Assembly: GCA_043811005.1 (NCBI GenBank)
Contig: JBDRNO010000011.1
Location: 1-32,738 of the forward strand
Length of the DNA stretch: 32,738 bases
Reading direction: 5' to 3'
DNA from: JBDRNO01 sp043811005
Lineage (GTDB): Bacteria; Bacteroidota; Bacteroidia; NORP154
The notes under the pieces were generated by a model. It was not told the DNA's origin. It did not search any database and saw nothing but the letters and a program-made list of their open reading frames with translations. Of the stretch, positions 6,758 to 14,745 are shown one piece after another. The first letter of the stretch is position 1, and each line of letters starts with the position of its first letter. Position numbers and translations under genes: made by a program.

Positions 6758-9274
6758 TTATTGAAAAATTTTGTTTATCCTGCTTTTCCATTCGTCCTCA
6801 AACACAACCTGAAACTCCACCTTCTTGTCAGGGAAGTCCAGATCAAGCTCTTTCCATGCTTTTTTTGTTCCTAATTCACTACAAAGGGCAAAAACGTCCT
6901 GTTTGTATTTCGTGTCCTCATTCTTCAGGTGTAGTCCTTTGGTTTCAAGCACGTACACATTTCCGTAGTCACTTTCATTTTCTGTGTTAATGTCTGACGT
7001 AATGAAGTCAGGATAAATTTTGTTCCTTTTCCAACCTTGTATGTGATAGTCTTGTTTTGACATATTCCGATACCACCACAATAGGTTTTCCTGCTGGTCA
7101 AGGTAGATCGCAACTGCTTTTTCAAGTTCGTTTACATTTTCTTCCGGCACATAATCAAACAGGCTTCTTTGAACCGGTGTGTTGTCATCTCTTACCAATT
7201 GCTTATTGCTCCTGACTTTTATTCTCGGTGGAATTTTGAAACCGCCTTTGTCTGTAATTAGGAAGAAGCAGAGTTTTTTGTCTCTGACCAATTTCCTGAA
7301 AACCTGTTCAGCCAGTCGGTTCCGTTCTTTTTCCAGTACTTTCTTTAATTCTTCAATGATAAAAACAAAGTTGGCTGAAACAGTGTCTTTGTCGTAGCGG
7401 TCGAAAAAGATTTGAAGGGCTTTTTTTCCTAATTCATAACCTACCCAGGGATTTGGAATGATATCAAGAATTTGCCGGGTCAGGAAAACATCATCAATTT
7501 CCAATTTACCTGTTTTCTCAATGCGTCCTTTTTCTTTTAGCAGTTCCTGCTCTTCTTCAGAAAGACCGATAATCAGTTCCTGCTCTTGTCTTCTGATATT
7601 GGAAAGTGAAACTTCCTTTAAAGCATTAAGGTTGATACTTAACCAGTCTATTCCGCTTAGAATGTCAGCTTCAAAAATGATGTCACGCCAACTGTATTTT
7701 TCCTGCACAACGAATTTTGGCAGGTAAATTTTTCCTTCATATTTCTTGAAAGGATCCCGGTACTGCATCAATTTTTCGGCAAGTACATTCCCGCTTGTAT
7801 CGTCTTCGCTGTCCATCGAAATTCTTCCGGCAATGTCGCCCAATCCTTCGCTTTCAAGATTTCCTTTAATACCTTTTACCAAATTGGCTGCATTTTGACG
7901 AAAAGTATAAACGTAACATTCGTCAAGGTCTTTCACTTTTGTTTTCCGTGCAAAGGGTTGGCGAAGAATACGACCGATCAATTGCGTGATACCGGTTTGT
8001 GAACTTGGATTGGTCAGGATGGTCAGAATGTAAGCAAATGAGCAATCCCAGCCTTCCTGCAAAGCGTATTTGGTGATGATATACCTTATTTCACAGTCCT
8101 GTGCAAACAGGTCAGCACCTTCTATGTCATCTTTTTCGCTGCTTTTAATGGCGATATGTTCTTCCGGTATGTTGCACTGTTTGATGAGATATTCCTTCAC
8201 ATCTTCGGAGTGGATGCTTTTGCCGGTCCGTTGGTCTTTCCCGGTGTTTTCTACCTGAATGAGGTTAATCGGGCGAATGTATGTACCTGTGTTTTGTTCG
8301 TATTCGTGCGCTTTATTTTCGAGTTGTTTTCTCTTTTCTACCGAACAAAGCATGGTATCTTTCCAATCCAGGCTGGACTTGTTGGTTAGGTGAATGTCCA
8401 GCTTGATCATTTCTTCCTCATTCAATTCCCTACCCGTAATTTCCACCAGTTTGTTGGTATTCTTTGGTGGCGTAGCGGACAATTCTATGAGCATTTTCGG
8501 ATTGAAATTCCGGATGGTATTTCTGGCATTGTCACTGTACGCTTTGTGTCCTTCGTCTATGATGATAATGGGTTGCAATACTTTCAAGGTATTGCCCATA
8601 GAAGTTTTCAAAGTCCTTCCAAATGCCACATCCTGTTCTCCGAAAAAGTCAAGGTTGGGAATTTTCTTTAAAAGGGTTTCATTGGCTTCATAATTATCTT
8701 CTGGTGGAAAAAAGTCGGTAAAAGCTCCCGAATCCTGAAAGATCTTTAAAGTTTCCTTATTCTGGCGGTTGGCAGAGGGCAGCATAAGCATCAGTATCAC
8801 CAGGTTTTCTTCTGTGTCTAACCTGTTGAAATGGTCTGTTTTTTCTTTGATAACGGTACGACCACCGCTTGAAATATCTAACACCTGGCGGTAAGGATGT
8901 TCACGGTTGCGTAAATTGATAATGGTTTGCCTGTATATCTGTGAAGTCGGAACAATCCACAATACCAACCCGGTTTGCTTTTTCAGATAGGTTTTGTTTA
9001 CAAGGTCAATGGTATGACAAGCCAATAAGGTCTTTCCGCCTCCTGTGGGTACTTTTAGATAAAGTTCGGGCAAAGGTTCGCCAATACCATTTGCACTGGA
9101 ATGATAAATGTTTCCGACTGCTTTTTCCCATGCTTTTCTTGGGAAATTGTAATCCTTTGCCATTTCCGGGTCAAACTCAATGGCTTTTTCGTATTTGCCT
9201 TTGAATTCGGAAAGGGCTGAAAGATATTCTTTCAGTTTTTCGGTTACTTTCTTTTGATATTCCTTTAATTCCAT
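6758..9274 (-). CDS. Type III restriction enzyme, Res subunit (helicase-nuclease)
   Basis: This is the restriction subunit of a type III R-M system, 838 residues. It uses ATP hydrolysis to communicate between two inversely oriented sites before cleavage. The SF2 helicase core shows Walker A VPTGGGKT (75-82), Walker B DEGH (240-243), SATPP in motif III, and QLIGRILRQPF as motif VI. The C-terminal nuclease domain shows the PD...ExK pattern: IYPDFITSD then VYVLETKG. All motifs look intact, so the enzyme is probably functional. Its ATG overlaps the last base of the mod stop (TGATG), meaning coupled translation after Mod. The length is slightly short for the family (usually 850-1000). Confidence 0.93.
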   Translation of the reverse strand: MELKEYQKKVTEKLKEYLSALSEFKGKYEKAIEFDPEMAKDYNFPRKAWEKAVGNIYHSSANGIGEPLPELYLKVPTGGGKTLLACHTIDLVNKTYLKKQTGLVLWIVPTSQIYRQTIINLRNREHPYRQVLDISSGGRTVIKEKTDHFNRLDTEENLVILMLMLPSANRQNKETLKIFQDSGAFTDFFPPEDNYEANETLLKKIPNLDFFGEQDVAFGRTLKTSMGNTLKVLQPIIIIDEGHKAYSDNARNTIRNFNPKMLIELSATPPKNTNKLVEITGRELNEEEMIKLDIHLTNKSSLDWKDTMLCSVEKRKQLENKAHEYEQNTGTYIRPINLIQVENTGKDQRTGKSIHSEDVKEYLIKQCNIPEEHIAIKSSEKDDIEGADLFAQDCEIRYIITKYALQEGWDCSFAYILTILTNPSSQTGITQLIGRILRQPFARKTKVKDLDECYVYTFRQNAANLVKGIKGNLESEGLGDIAGRISMDSEDDTSGNVLAEKLMQYRDPFKKYEGKIYLPKFVVQEKYSWRDIIFEADILSGIDWLSINLNALKEVSLSNIRRQEQELIIGLSEEEQELLKEKGRIEKTGKLEIDDVFLTRQILDIIPNPWVGYELGKKALQIFFDRYDKDTVSANFVFIIEELKKVLEKERNRLAEQVFRKLVRDKKLCFFLITDKGGFKIPPRIKVRSNKQLVRDDNTPVQRSLFDYVPEENVNELEKAVAIYLDQQENLLWWYRNMSKQDYHIQGWKRNKIYPDFITSDINTENESDYGNVYVLETKGLHLKNEDTKYKQDVFALCSELGTKKAWKELDLDFPDKKVEFQVVFEDEWKSRINKIFQ

Positions 9275-10977
9275 CAGCCTTTAAGTTTATAGATTTCAAA
9301 AGGCAACTGGCAATAATCTATGCGTAATTCTAGTAGCGAATGCACATCTACAAATTTGGCAGGAGCAAACACCAAACGCCTTTTACCGTTGCCAGCCTTC
9401 GTTAAAACTTCGGCTGACACGTGTGCTTCCAAGGATTTTGCCCGTTCCAATGTTAGAGCGGTAGATTTCAGGTATTCAATATCCGCTTGATAGAATAAAT
9501 AGACTTCATAATCTTTACTGCTTCCAATGAAGTTTTTCTTTTCATCCAGTTGGTTGGGGGTGAATTCTTCTCCGGTAGCGGTGTAAAACAAATACCGGGC
9601 AAGGTCGGCATAAGCCGGCAGATTGTTGCCGTGAAGGATGCTTTCCATTTCAATGGGTTCTCCCAATTCAAAATAACTGAATGAACCTCCTGCTCCTTCT
9701 TTAAACTTCTTGGATGCTGGTACGCCTTTTATCACTCGCCTTACCCGTTCTGCTGTGATCTCATTGGCATAACCCTCCATTTCCACCAAAATGAACTTGC
9801 GGTTTCCGCCATCTTCTTTGTTCAGGTCTAATACGGCATGAGCAGTTGTACCGGAACCAGCGAAAGAGTCGAGAATTATATCGCCATCTATTGTAGCCAA
9901 TTTAAGGCATTGTTTTATCAGGGAAACTGGCTTAGGAAAATCAAATTCTTTGTTTAAATTGAATTGTTTCACTTCAATAGAACCTGTTTCTGTGAGCATG
10001 GAATTATCTTCCCATATAGATTTTGGTTTGTACGTTGACTTCCTGTATTTCTCATAGATGCCAAATGAACCATCCTTTTTTCCCTTGCCTATAAGATTGC
10101 TTGTTGACGCTTTCGAGGTAATGTTCTCTTCAAATTTCTCCTTTCCCCATCTCCAACAGCTTTCTTTTCCTTCGGAATTAAAGGGTTCAACTTTTATGTT
10201 AAAATCTTTGGTCTTGGATAGCGAAACCAAATAATAATCATCCTTGTCTACTGATTTTGGACTAATGTAGATTTGATAAAATAAATTCGGACGATTATGC
10301 TTACCGAATTTTGGATTCCGATTTCTTAATTCCCTTAAATTAAAGGCTCCAATATCATCCTTTAAGTTTAGATCATCCGAATCACCCGTTTTTTCAAGTT
10401 CAAACAATTCTGCATCCTCATTCTTTGTATATATCAAAAGGTACTCGTGGGTCTTAGCGATTTGTTTATATGTTTGTCCCCTGCTATTTGCTCGTACTAT
10501 CACTTGGCTAAAAAAATTATTTTCAGCGAACACTTCATCCAACAACATTCTCAAATGATGTTGCTCGTTATCATCACAGGAAATAAATATAATTCCGTCC
10601 TCTGTTAATAGTTCTCTAAGCAATTTCAATCTTGGCATCATCATGCACAACCATTTGTCATGACGTGTTAAATCTTCCAAATCAACTTCTTTGCCCAGCC
10701 ATTCTTTTATCATTGGGCTGTTTACGTTGTCGTTGTATGCCCATCCTTCATTACCTGTGTTGTATGGCGGATCAATGTAAATGCATTTGATCTTTCCAGC
10801 ATAGGTAAGCAAAAGGGCTTTGAGGGCTTTGAGGTTGTCGCCCTGTATAATGAGGTTGTCGTGTAATGATACTTTATCGGTCAAACTCAGATTCTTCTTC
10901 GGCACCAACTGGTGGTATTTCACCGCCAAGTGGTGGTTTTGTACAAATGATTTTCCTTTGAATTGTAGAGTTGGCAT
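9274..10977 (-). CDS. Type III restriction-modification methyltransferase, Mod subunit
   Basis: This is an N6-adenine DNA methyltransferase of the beta class, 567 residues. The order of motifs is catalytic DPPY (69-72, in YIDPPYNTGNEG) first and the AdoMet-binding motif FAGSGT (371-376) later, as expected for Mod of type III systems. Between them lies the variable target-recognition region (about 160-330), which sets specificity and is too divergent to read. Mod alone methylates; with Res it forms the restriction complex. I looked for simple sequence repeats of the kind that phase-vary mod genes and saw none. The start ATG at 10977 follows a small unknown ORF and an XRE regulator gene on the same strand, which suggests one operon of four genes. 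Confidence 0.93.
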   Translation of the reverse strand: MPTLQFKGKSFVQNHHLAVKYHQLVPKKNLSLTDKVSLHDNLIIQGDNLKALKALLLTYAGKIKCIYIDPPYNTGNEGWAYNDNVNSPMIKEWLGKEVDLEDLTRHDKWLCMMMPRLKLLRELLTEDGIIFISCDDNEQHHLRMLLDEVFAENNFFSQVIVRANSRGQTYKQIAKTHEYLLIYTKNEDAELFELEKTGDSDDLNLKDDIGAFNLRELRNRNPKFGKHNRPNLFYQIYISPKSVDKDDYYLVSLSKTKDFNIKVEPFNSEGKESCWRWGKEKFEENITSKASTSNLIGKGKKDGSFGIYEKYRKSTYKPKSIWEDNSMLTETGSIEVKQFNLNKEFDFPKPVSLIKQCLKLATIDGDIILDSFAGSGTTAHAVLDLNKEDGGNRKFILVEMEGYANEITAERVRRVIKGVPASKKFKEGAGGSFSYFELGEPIEMESILHGNNLPAYADLARYLFYTATGEEFTPNQLDEKKNFIGSSKDYEVYLFYQADIEYLKSTALTLERAKSLEAHVSAEVLTKAGNGKRRLVFAPAKFVDVHSLLELRIDYCQLPFEIYKLKG

Positions 10978-11003
10978 ATTACTTTTTCTTCTTAAATTTT
11001 AAA

Positions 11004-11288
11004 TTAAATTTTTTTCAACTCAATTTCTTTTAATCTGTGTTCATATTGCAGCTTAACCAGTTCAATATATGCGTTCAAAATTTTTTCAAGTTCCTGTTGG
11101 TCTGTTTCATTTGTAATTTCCAAAGTTGATTTTTCTTCTGCTGCAATTTCAAATACAATAGTTGCTTTAGGTAATTTATACCCTGGCTCTTGTCCAGAAA
11201 CAATTATTGCTGGTTTTATGCCTTTTGATTTTATCCAAATGTTTTTTATAGCCTTTGGAAAATAATTTATTAGCTTTTTCCACTTTAT
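11004..11288 (-). CDS. Small unknown protein between XRE regulator and mod; no normal start codon
   Basis: An open frame of about 93 codons runs from TGG at 11282 to TAA at 11004 and fills the gap between the regulator and mod. It reads as a plausible protein: WKKLINYFPKAIKN, GIKPAIIVSGQEPGYK, ATIVFEIAAEEK, then a charged helix (ELEKILNAYIELVKLQYEHR) ending ELKKI. I do not recognise it. There is no ATG, GTG or TTG at the front. The first usable codon is ATA at 11286-11288, overlapping the upstream stop as ATAA, where many operons have ATGA. A GTG at 11281-11283 has an AAGGA at good spacing but lies in the wrong frame and stops after 35 codons. So it is either an ATA start, a frameshifted gene, or a sequence error in the A-rich stretch near 11272-11282. 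Confidence 0.5.
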   Translation of the reverse strand: MKWKKLINYFPKAIKNIWIKSKGIKPAIIVSGQEPGYKLPKATIVFEIAAEEKSTLEITNETDQQELEKILNAYIELVKLQYEHRLKEIELKKI

Positions 11289-11590
11289 TCCTTTTTATTC
11301 TTGCTTATGTATTCAATCTTTTCCTCTGCCACTTTCAAAGCTTCTTTCGCCAATTTTTCCCCTTCAATTTCATACAAAATCCGGTCGCTTAGATAGGCTA
11401 CAAGCATTTCTTTTTTGTCTGCCCCAAAGTATTTTGCCAGTTTCTCCACATGTTCTTTGGTCACTTTCCGTTGTCCTCTTTCAACTTTACTCAATACCGC
11501 CTGGTCAACATCAAGGTATGCAGCCACTTTTCTCAATGGCTCTCCTTTCTTTTCCCGTAACCTTCGTATTATCTCTCCAATGCTTTCCAT
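11285..11590 (-). CDS. XRE-family HTH regulator of the type III R-M locus
   Basis: A DNA-binding protein of about 101 residues from ATG at 11590 (MESIGEIIRRLREKKG). A TTG at 11614 would add 8 residues but would place the start inside the inverted repeat at 11606-11626, so I prefer the ATG. The cro/C1-type helix-turn-helix is clear: EPLRKVAAYLDVDQAVLSKV then ERGQRKVTKEHVEKLAKYF. The C-terminal third is a charged helix rich in Lys and Glu (AKEALKVAEEKIEYI). Position, strand and size resemble controller proteins that autoregulate R-M operons, and the perfect palindrome just upstream is the obvious operator. It is first in the cluster: regulator, small ORF, mod, res. Confidence 0.85.
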   Translation of the reverse strand: MESIGEIIRRLREKKGEPLRKVAAYLDVDQAVLSKVERGQRKVTKEHVEKLAKYFGADKKEMLVAYLSDRILYEIEGEKLAKEALKVAEEKIEYISKNKKE

Positions 11591-11605
11591 TTTTGAAACG
11601 AAATG

Positions 11606-11626
11606 TTTTGACAAAAAAAGTCAAAA
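11606..11626. promoter_or_regulatory. Candidate operator of the XRE regulator (perfect inverted repeat)
   Basis: TTTTGAC (11606-11612), seven A residues, then GTCAAAA (11620-11626): a perfect 7+7 inverted repeat, centred about 26 bp before the regulator's ATG. On the minus strand it reads TTTTGAC-T7-GTCAAAA. XRE dimers commonly bind such sites. Binding there would block the start of the R-M operon. Confidence 0.6.
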
Positions 11627-11658
11627 TGCATTAATTTTCCAATCAATTATTCAAGAAG

Positions 11659-11690
11659 TTATCAACATTCCCCCATAATTATCAACATTC
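11659..11690. repeat. Pair of 12-bp direct repeats upstream of the R-M operon
   Basis: TTATCAACATTC occurs at 11659-11670 and 11679-11690, exactly 20 bp apart (about two helical turns). The spacing suggests a protein bound on one face of the DNA, between the divergent R-M operon and the transketolase gene. TTATCAACA is one base from a DnaA box (TTATCCACA), but two weak sites do not make an origin. Confidence 0.45.
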
Positions 11691-11713
11691 ATATTTTTCT
11701 TATTAAAATGATA

Positions 11714-11721
11714 TATTTTTG
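11714..11721 (+). promoter_or_regulatory. Candidate promoter -7 box for the transketolase N-subunit gene
   Basis: TATTTTTG matches TAnnTTTG about 52 nt before the ATG at 11774. No clear TTTG -33 element is present 19 nt upstream, so this is a moderate call. Confidence 0.4.
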
Positions 11722-11773
11722 GAGATTCCTTTATTTATCCTTTAGGCTCTTAAAAATTAAAATTTAAAAAACT

Positions 11774-12655
11774 ATGCTCCCACACACAGAAAAAACAACA
11801 TCGCTTATGTCGTCAATTGATGAATTAAAAAGAACATGCTCCCAGGTTAGAAGGGACATATTAAGAATGATACATTCGCCTAAATCAGGCCATCCTGGCG
11901 GTTCATTAGGTTGTACCGAATTCCTCGTTGCCTTATATTTTGATATAATGAAGCATGACCATGAAAATTTTACCATGGATGGTACCGGTCAGGATGTTTT
12001 CTTCCTCTCCAACGGGCACATTTCACCTTTATGGTACAGTGTATTGGCGCGCTCGGGTTACTTTGATATAGCTGAACTAAGTACTCTCAGGAAATTGGGT
12101 ACCCGCCTGCAGGGGCACCCTTCCATTCATGAGAATCTGCCAGGAATCAGGGTGGCTTCCGGTTCATTAGGTCAGGGATTATCCGTTGCAATAGGAGCTG
12201 CATTAGCGAAGAAACTAAACAATGACCCACATTTTGTGTTCAGCCTTCACGGTGATGGAGAAATACAAGCAGGACAGATCTGGGAGGCAGCCATGGCTGC
12301 TGCAAAGTTTAAAGTTGACAATTTGATTTCCACAATTGACTATAATGGCAGACAAATTGATGGAGATGTTAATGATGTGATGCCATTGGGGGATCTGAGA
12401 GCTAAATGGGAAGCTTTTGGGTGGGATGTTCTGGAAACATATCATGGAAACGAGATGGAGGAAATTCTGAAGACGATAAGGACAGCACAGCAACACGCAG
12501 GCAAGGGCAAACCCGTGATGATATTAATGCACACAGAAATGGGCTATGGCGTTGATTTTATGATGGGATCGCATAAATGGCACGGTGTTTCACCCAATGA
12601 TGAACAGCTTGAAGACGCATTGTCGCAATTGGAAGAAACGCTTGGAGATTATTGA
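11774..12655 (+). CDS. Transketolase, N-terminal (TPP-binding) subunit
   Basis: This is half of a split transketolase that transfers two-carbon units in the pentose phosphate pathway, 293 residues. The thiamine diphosphate/Mg motif is GDGEIQAGQIW from residue 160, with Asn191 (TIDYNG) closing the GDG-x-N motif. Other conserved segments are SGHPGGSLG (38-46), SNGHISPLWYSVL and VASGSLGQGLSVAIGAAL. ATG 11774 gives an 11-residue extension before Met12-Ser, which is another possible start. The partner subunit normally follows immediately. Here it begins about 2.1 kb downstream after a VWA gene and two repeat-rich spacers. Both halves look intact, so the enzyme should still assemble. Confidence 0.93.
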   Translation: MLPHTEKTTSLMSSIDELKRTCSQVRRDILRMIHSPKSGHPGGSLGCTEFLVALYFDIMKHDHENFTMDGTGQDVFFLSNGHISPLWYSVLARSGYFDIAELSTLRKLGTRLQGHPSIHENLPGIRVASGSLGQGLSVAIGAALAKKLNNDPHFVFSLHGDGEIQAGQIWEAAMAAAKFKVDNLISTIDYNGRQIDGDVNDVMPLGDLRAKWEAFGWDVLETYHGNEMEEILKTIRTAQQHAGKGKPVMILMHTEMGYGVDFMMGSHKWHGVSPNDEQLEDALSQLEETLGDY

Positions 12656-13041
12656 AGGATTGTCTGGTGGTGAGTGGTGAGTGGTGACTGGTGGCTGGTG
12701 GCTGGTGGCTGGGGAGTGGAGACTGGGTTTTGAGAATTGCAGATTGCGGGATTAATAAATTGCTGGGTCATTTGTAATTCGTCTTTTTCAGATAAATAGA
12801 ATTGCCGGTCTTTTGTTGATAAAAACGTTACTTGATTTATCCGGAACCGGATATCTGACAAACCGGGAACCGATAATTGAAAACTGATAAACTGGAATCA
12901 TCATTGCTGGAAAAAATTCCGTAAGTCATAGTTATTGTAGATTGCCTATTGCCGACTGAATACTGTGGACTGACGACTGGATTTTGCATATTGCGGAATG
13001 ATAGATTGGAGAATTGAATGGAATGATTATTGTATTATTAT
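12656..13041. repeat. Repeat-rich spacer with G-rich heptad tract
   Basis: This 386-bp spacer has no credible gene. At 12664-12727 it holds a G-rich tract built from CTGGTGG/GAGTGGT units, including three tandem copies of GGCTGGT. The run of GG pairs could form a two-layer G-quadruplex. From about 12925 it carries the word family GTCATAGTTATTGTAG and ATTGCCTATTGCC also seen near 6380 and 25530. Confidence 0.6.
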
Positions 13042-14505
13042 ATGTTAAATGGCTATATGGTTACATTATTAAATGGTTTACTTAAATACTCGAGATTATT
13101 TTTACGTAACTCGATATTAATTTCCTTTTTCACATACTACCATTGTTTATTGCTGCTGATACCGATATTCATCTATACCAAATCTTTTTCACAATCTGAA
13201 ATCCGATTAACCCGCATCTTATTCGTATTTGACGGTTCTCAGAGCATGTACGGTAAGTGGCAGAGCGGAAGGAAGATAGATATTGCCCAAAAGCTCCTTT
13301 CAGAATTATTAGACAGCTTAACCGGTAATCCTAATATTGAGCTGGCTCTCAGGATATACGGGCATCAATCGCCTGTTATATCAAGAGAGAACAGGAACTG
13401 CGAGGATACTAAATTAGAAGTCCCTTTTAGTAAGAACAACGCTGATTTGATAAAAAATAGGTTAAAATCAGTTATACCCAAAGGTACAACACCCATTGCT
13501 TACTCCCTGGAAAAGGCAGCTGGTGATTTTCCTGCTTGCGATAACTGCCGCAACATAATCATTCTCATAACCGATGGCATTGAAGAATGCGAAGGCGACC
13601 CATGTGCCGTTTCATGGGCATTGCAAAAAAAGGGTGTTATCTTAAAGCCATTTGTGATTGGAATGGGGTTAAGCTCAGATGTAAAAAAATCTTTTGAATG
13701 CGTGGGAAACTACTTTGACGCCAGTAACGAGGGAACATTCAGAACAGTCTTAAATGTCGTTATCTCGCAAGCATTGAATTCAACAACAGCCCAGATCAAC
13801 CTGCTCGATATTTACAGTAAACCCACCGAAACCAACGTTAACATGACATTTTACGATCAATATTCCGGAGCAATCAGGTACAATTACATTCACACTATTA
13901 ACCACAGGGGAAACCCTGATACATTAATAATTGATCCACTTGGGACTTACAGGATGGTTGTTCATACAATTCCACCTGTTGAAGTTGACAGTATTACTTT
14001 AACACCTGGAAAACACACCATCATTGCTGCCGATGTCCCACAGGGAGCTCTTCTGTTGAAGGTTCAAGGCAGAAGCGATTACAAATCACTGCAATGTATT
14101 GTTCGTAAAGCAGTGGAGATGCCAACATTAAATATTCAGAGTTTTAACCAAACAGAAAAATATCTGGTAGGAAAATACGACATTGAGGTGCTCTCACTTC
14201 CACGAATTCTTATCAATGATGTAGAAATTTCACAAAGTCATACCACTACTGTTGAAATCCCCCAGCCGGGCATAGCGTCCATATTGCTGGCTGCAAGAGG
14301 TCATGGAAGCATCTATTTGGAAAAGGACAACGAACTTGAATTAATCTTTAACATAGATGAAAACATAACCAGGAAAACCCTTATTCTCCAACCGGGCAGG
14401 TACAAGATAGTGTATAGAACTTTACAATCCGAAGAATCAATTTATACAACAGAAAAATCATTTAAAATTGAGTCCGGTAAGTCAACACAGGTGAAGATGT
14501 ATTAA
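13042..14505 (+). CDS. Secreted or membrane-anchored VWA-domain protein
   Basis: The protein has about 487 residues from ATG at 13042; an upstream TTG at 13030 is less likely, and a start at 13057 is also possible. A long hydrophobic segment (LLLLIPIFIY) followed by SFSQSE forms a signal peptide or anchor. The von Willebrand A domain (about 55-240) has a complete metal site: FVFDGSQSM (DxSxS), the KGTTPIA threonine and LITDGIEEC. Several cysteines (CEDT, ACDNC, CEGDPC) could form disulfides, fitting an extracytoplasmic location. The C-terminal half (about 250-487) is beta rich, resembling stacked immunoglobulin-like or carboxypeptidase-regulatory modules. Its binding partner is unknown. It sits between the two transketolase subunit genes, with which I see no functional link. 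Confidence 0.8.
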   Translation: MLNGYMVTLLNGLLKYSRLFLRNSILISFFTYYHCLLLLIPIFIYTKSFSQSEIRLTRILFVFDGSQSMYGKWQSGRKIDIAQKLLSELLDSLTGNPNIELALRIYGHQSPVISRENRNCEDTKLEVPFSKNNADLIKNRLKSVIPKGTTPIAYSLEKAAGDFPACDNCRNIIILITDGIEECEGDPCAVSWALQKKGVILKPFVIGMGLSSDVKKSFECVGNYFDASNEGTFRTVLNVVISQALNSTTAQINLLDIYSKPTETNVNMTFYDQYSGAIRYNYIHTINHRGNPDTLIIDPLGTYRMVVHTIPPVEVDSITLTPGKHTIIAADVPQGALLLKVQGRSDYKSLQCIVRKAVEMPTLNIQSFNQTEKYLVGKYDIEVLSLPRILINDVEISQSHTTTVEIPQPGIASILLAARGHGSIYLEKDNELELIFNIDENITRKTLILQPGRYKIVYRTLQSEESIYTTEKSFKIESGKSTQVKMY

Positions 14506-14704
14506 GAACATAATTTTGTAAATTGTTAAAAAAAAATTTATATATAATTGAGTTAAGTATAAATGAGATAATGTTGCTGGGTACTGGTTACTGGGTTCTG
14601 GGTGGTATGTTTTGATTACGGAGTCTGAGTATAAAAACAACAACCCAGAACCCAGGGCAGGGCCCAGTACCCAGAACCTGATTATTAAATGCACAAAGAT
14701 AAAT
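14504..14704. repeat. Dispersed intergenic repeat family, copy B
   Basis: The longest-armed copy of the family. It begins at the stop of the VWA gene (TAAGAACATAATTTTG) and ends about 40 bp before the transketolase C-subunit start. The left arm, GCTGGGTACTGGTTACTGGG, pairs with the right arm, CCCAGTACCCAGAAC and neighbours, around a loop of about 35 nt. The flanks (ATTGAGTTAAGTATAAAT; ACCTGATTATTAAATGCA) match copies A and C. Confidence 0.8.
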
Positions 14705-14745
14705 ACAAGTACAAATTTTATTAATTTTATAAAACAGTTACTTAA

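Noticed and set aside
8390..8693. Antisense protein-coding genes within res
   Set aside because: Open frames on the plus strand lie wholly inside a well-supported minus-strand gene and resemble no family; they are frame shadows.
9274..10977. Phase-variable mod gene
   Set aside because: No homopolymer or short tandem repeat tract of useful length is visible in mod or at its start.
6451..11590. Larger defence island around the type III R-M system
   Set aside because: Flanking genes are a ychF remnant and a transketolase subunit; no other defence gene is visible nearby, and the MNT/HEPN pair is separated by parE.
11659..11690. Replication origin with DnaA boxes
   Set aside because: Only two sites, each with a mismatch to the box, and no dnaA, dnaN or AT-rich unwinding cluster nearby.
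12649..12861. Minus-strand 70-aa protein
   Set aside because: It translates the G-rich simple repeat (TTPQPPATSHQSP-like residues) and has no start context; it is repeat sequence.
13042..14505. VWA protein as part of a MoxR/Bat defence or ternary system
   Set aside because: No MoxR ATPase, kinase or phosphatase partner is adjacent; neighbours are transketolase halves.
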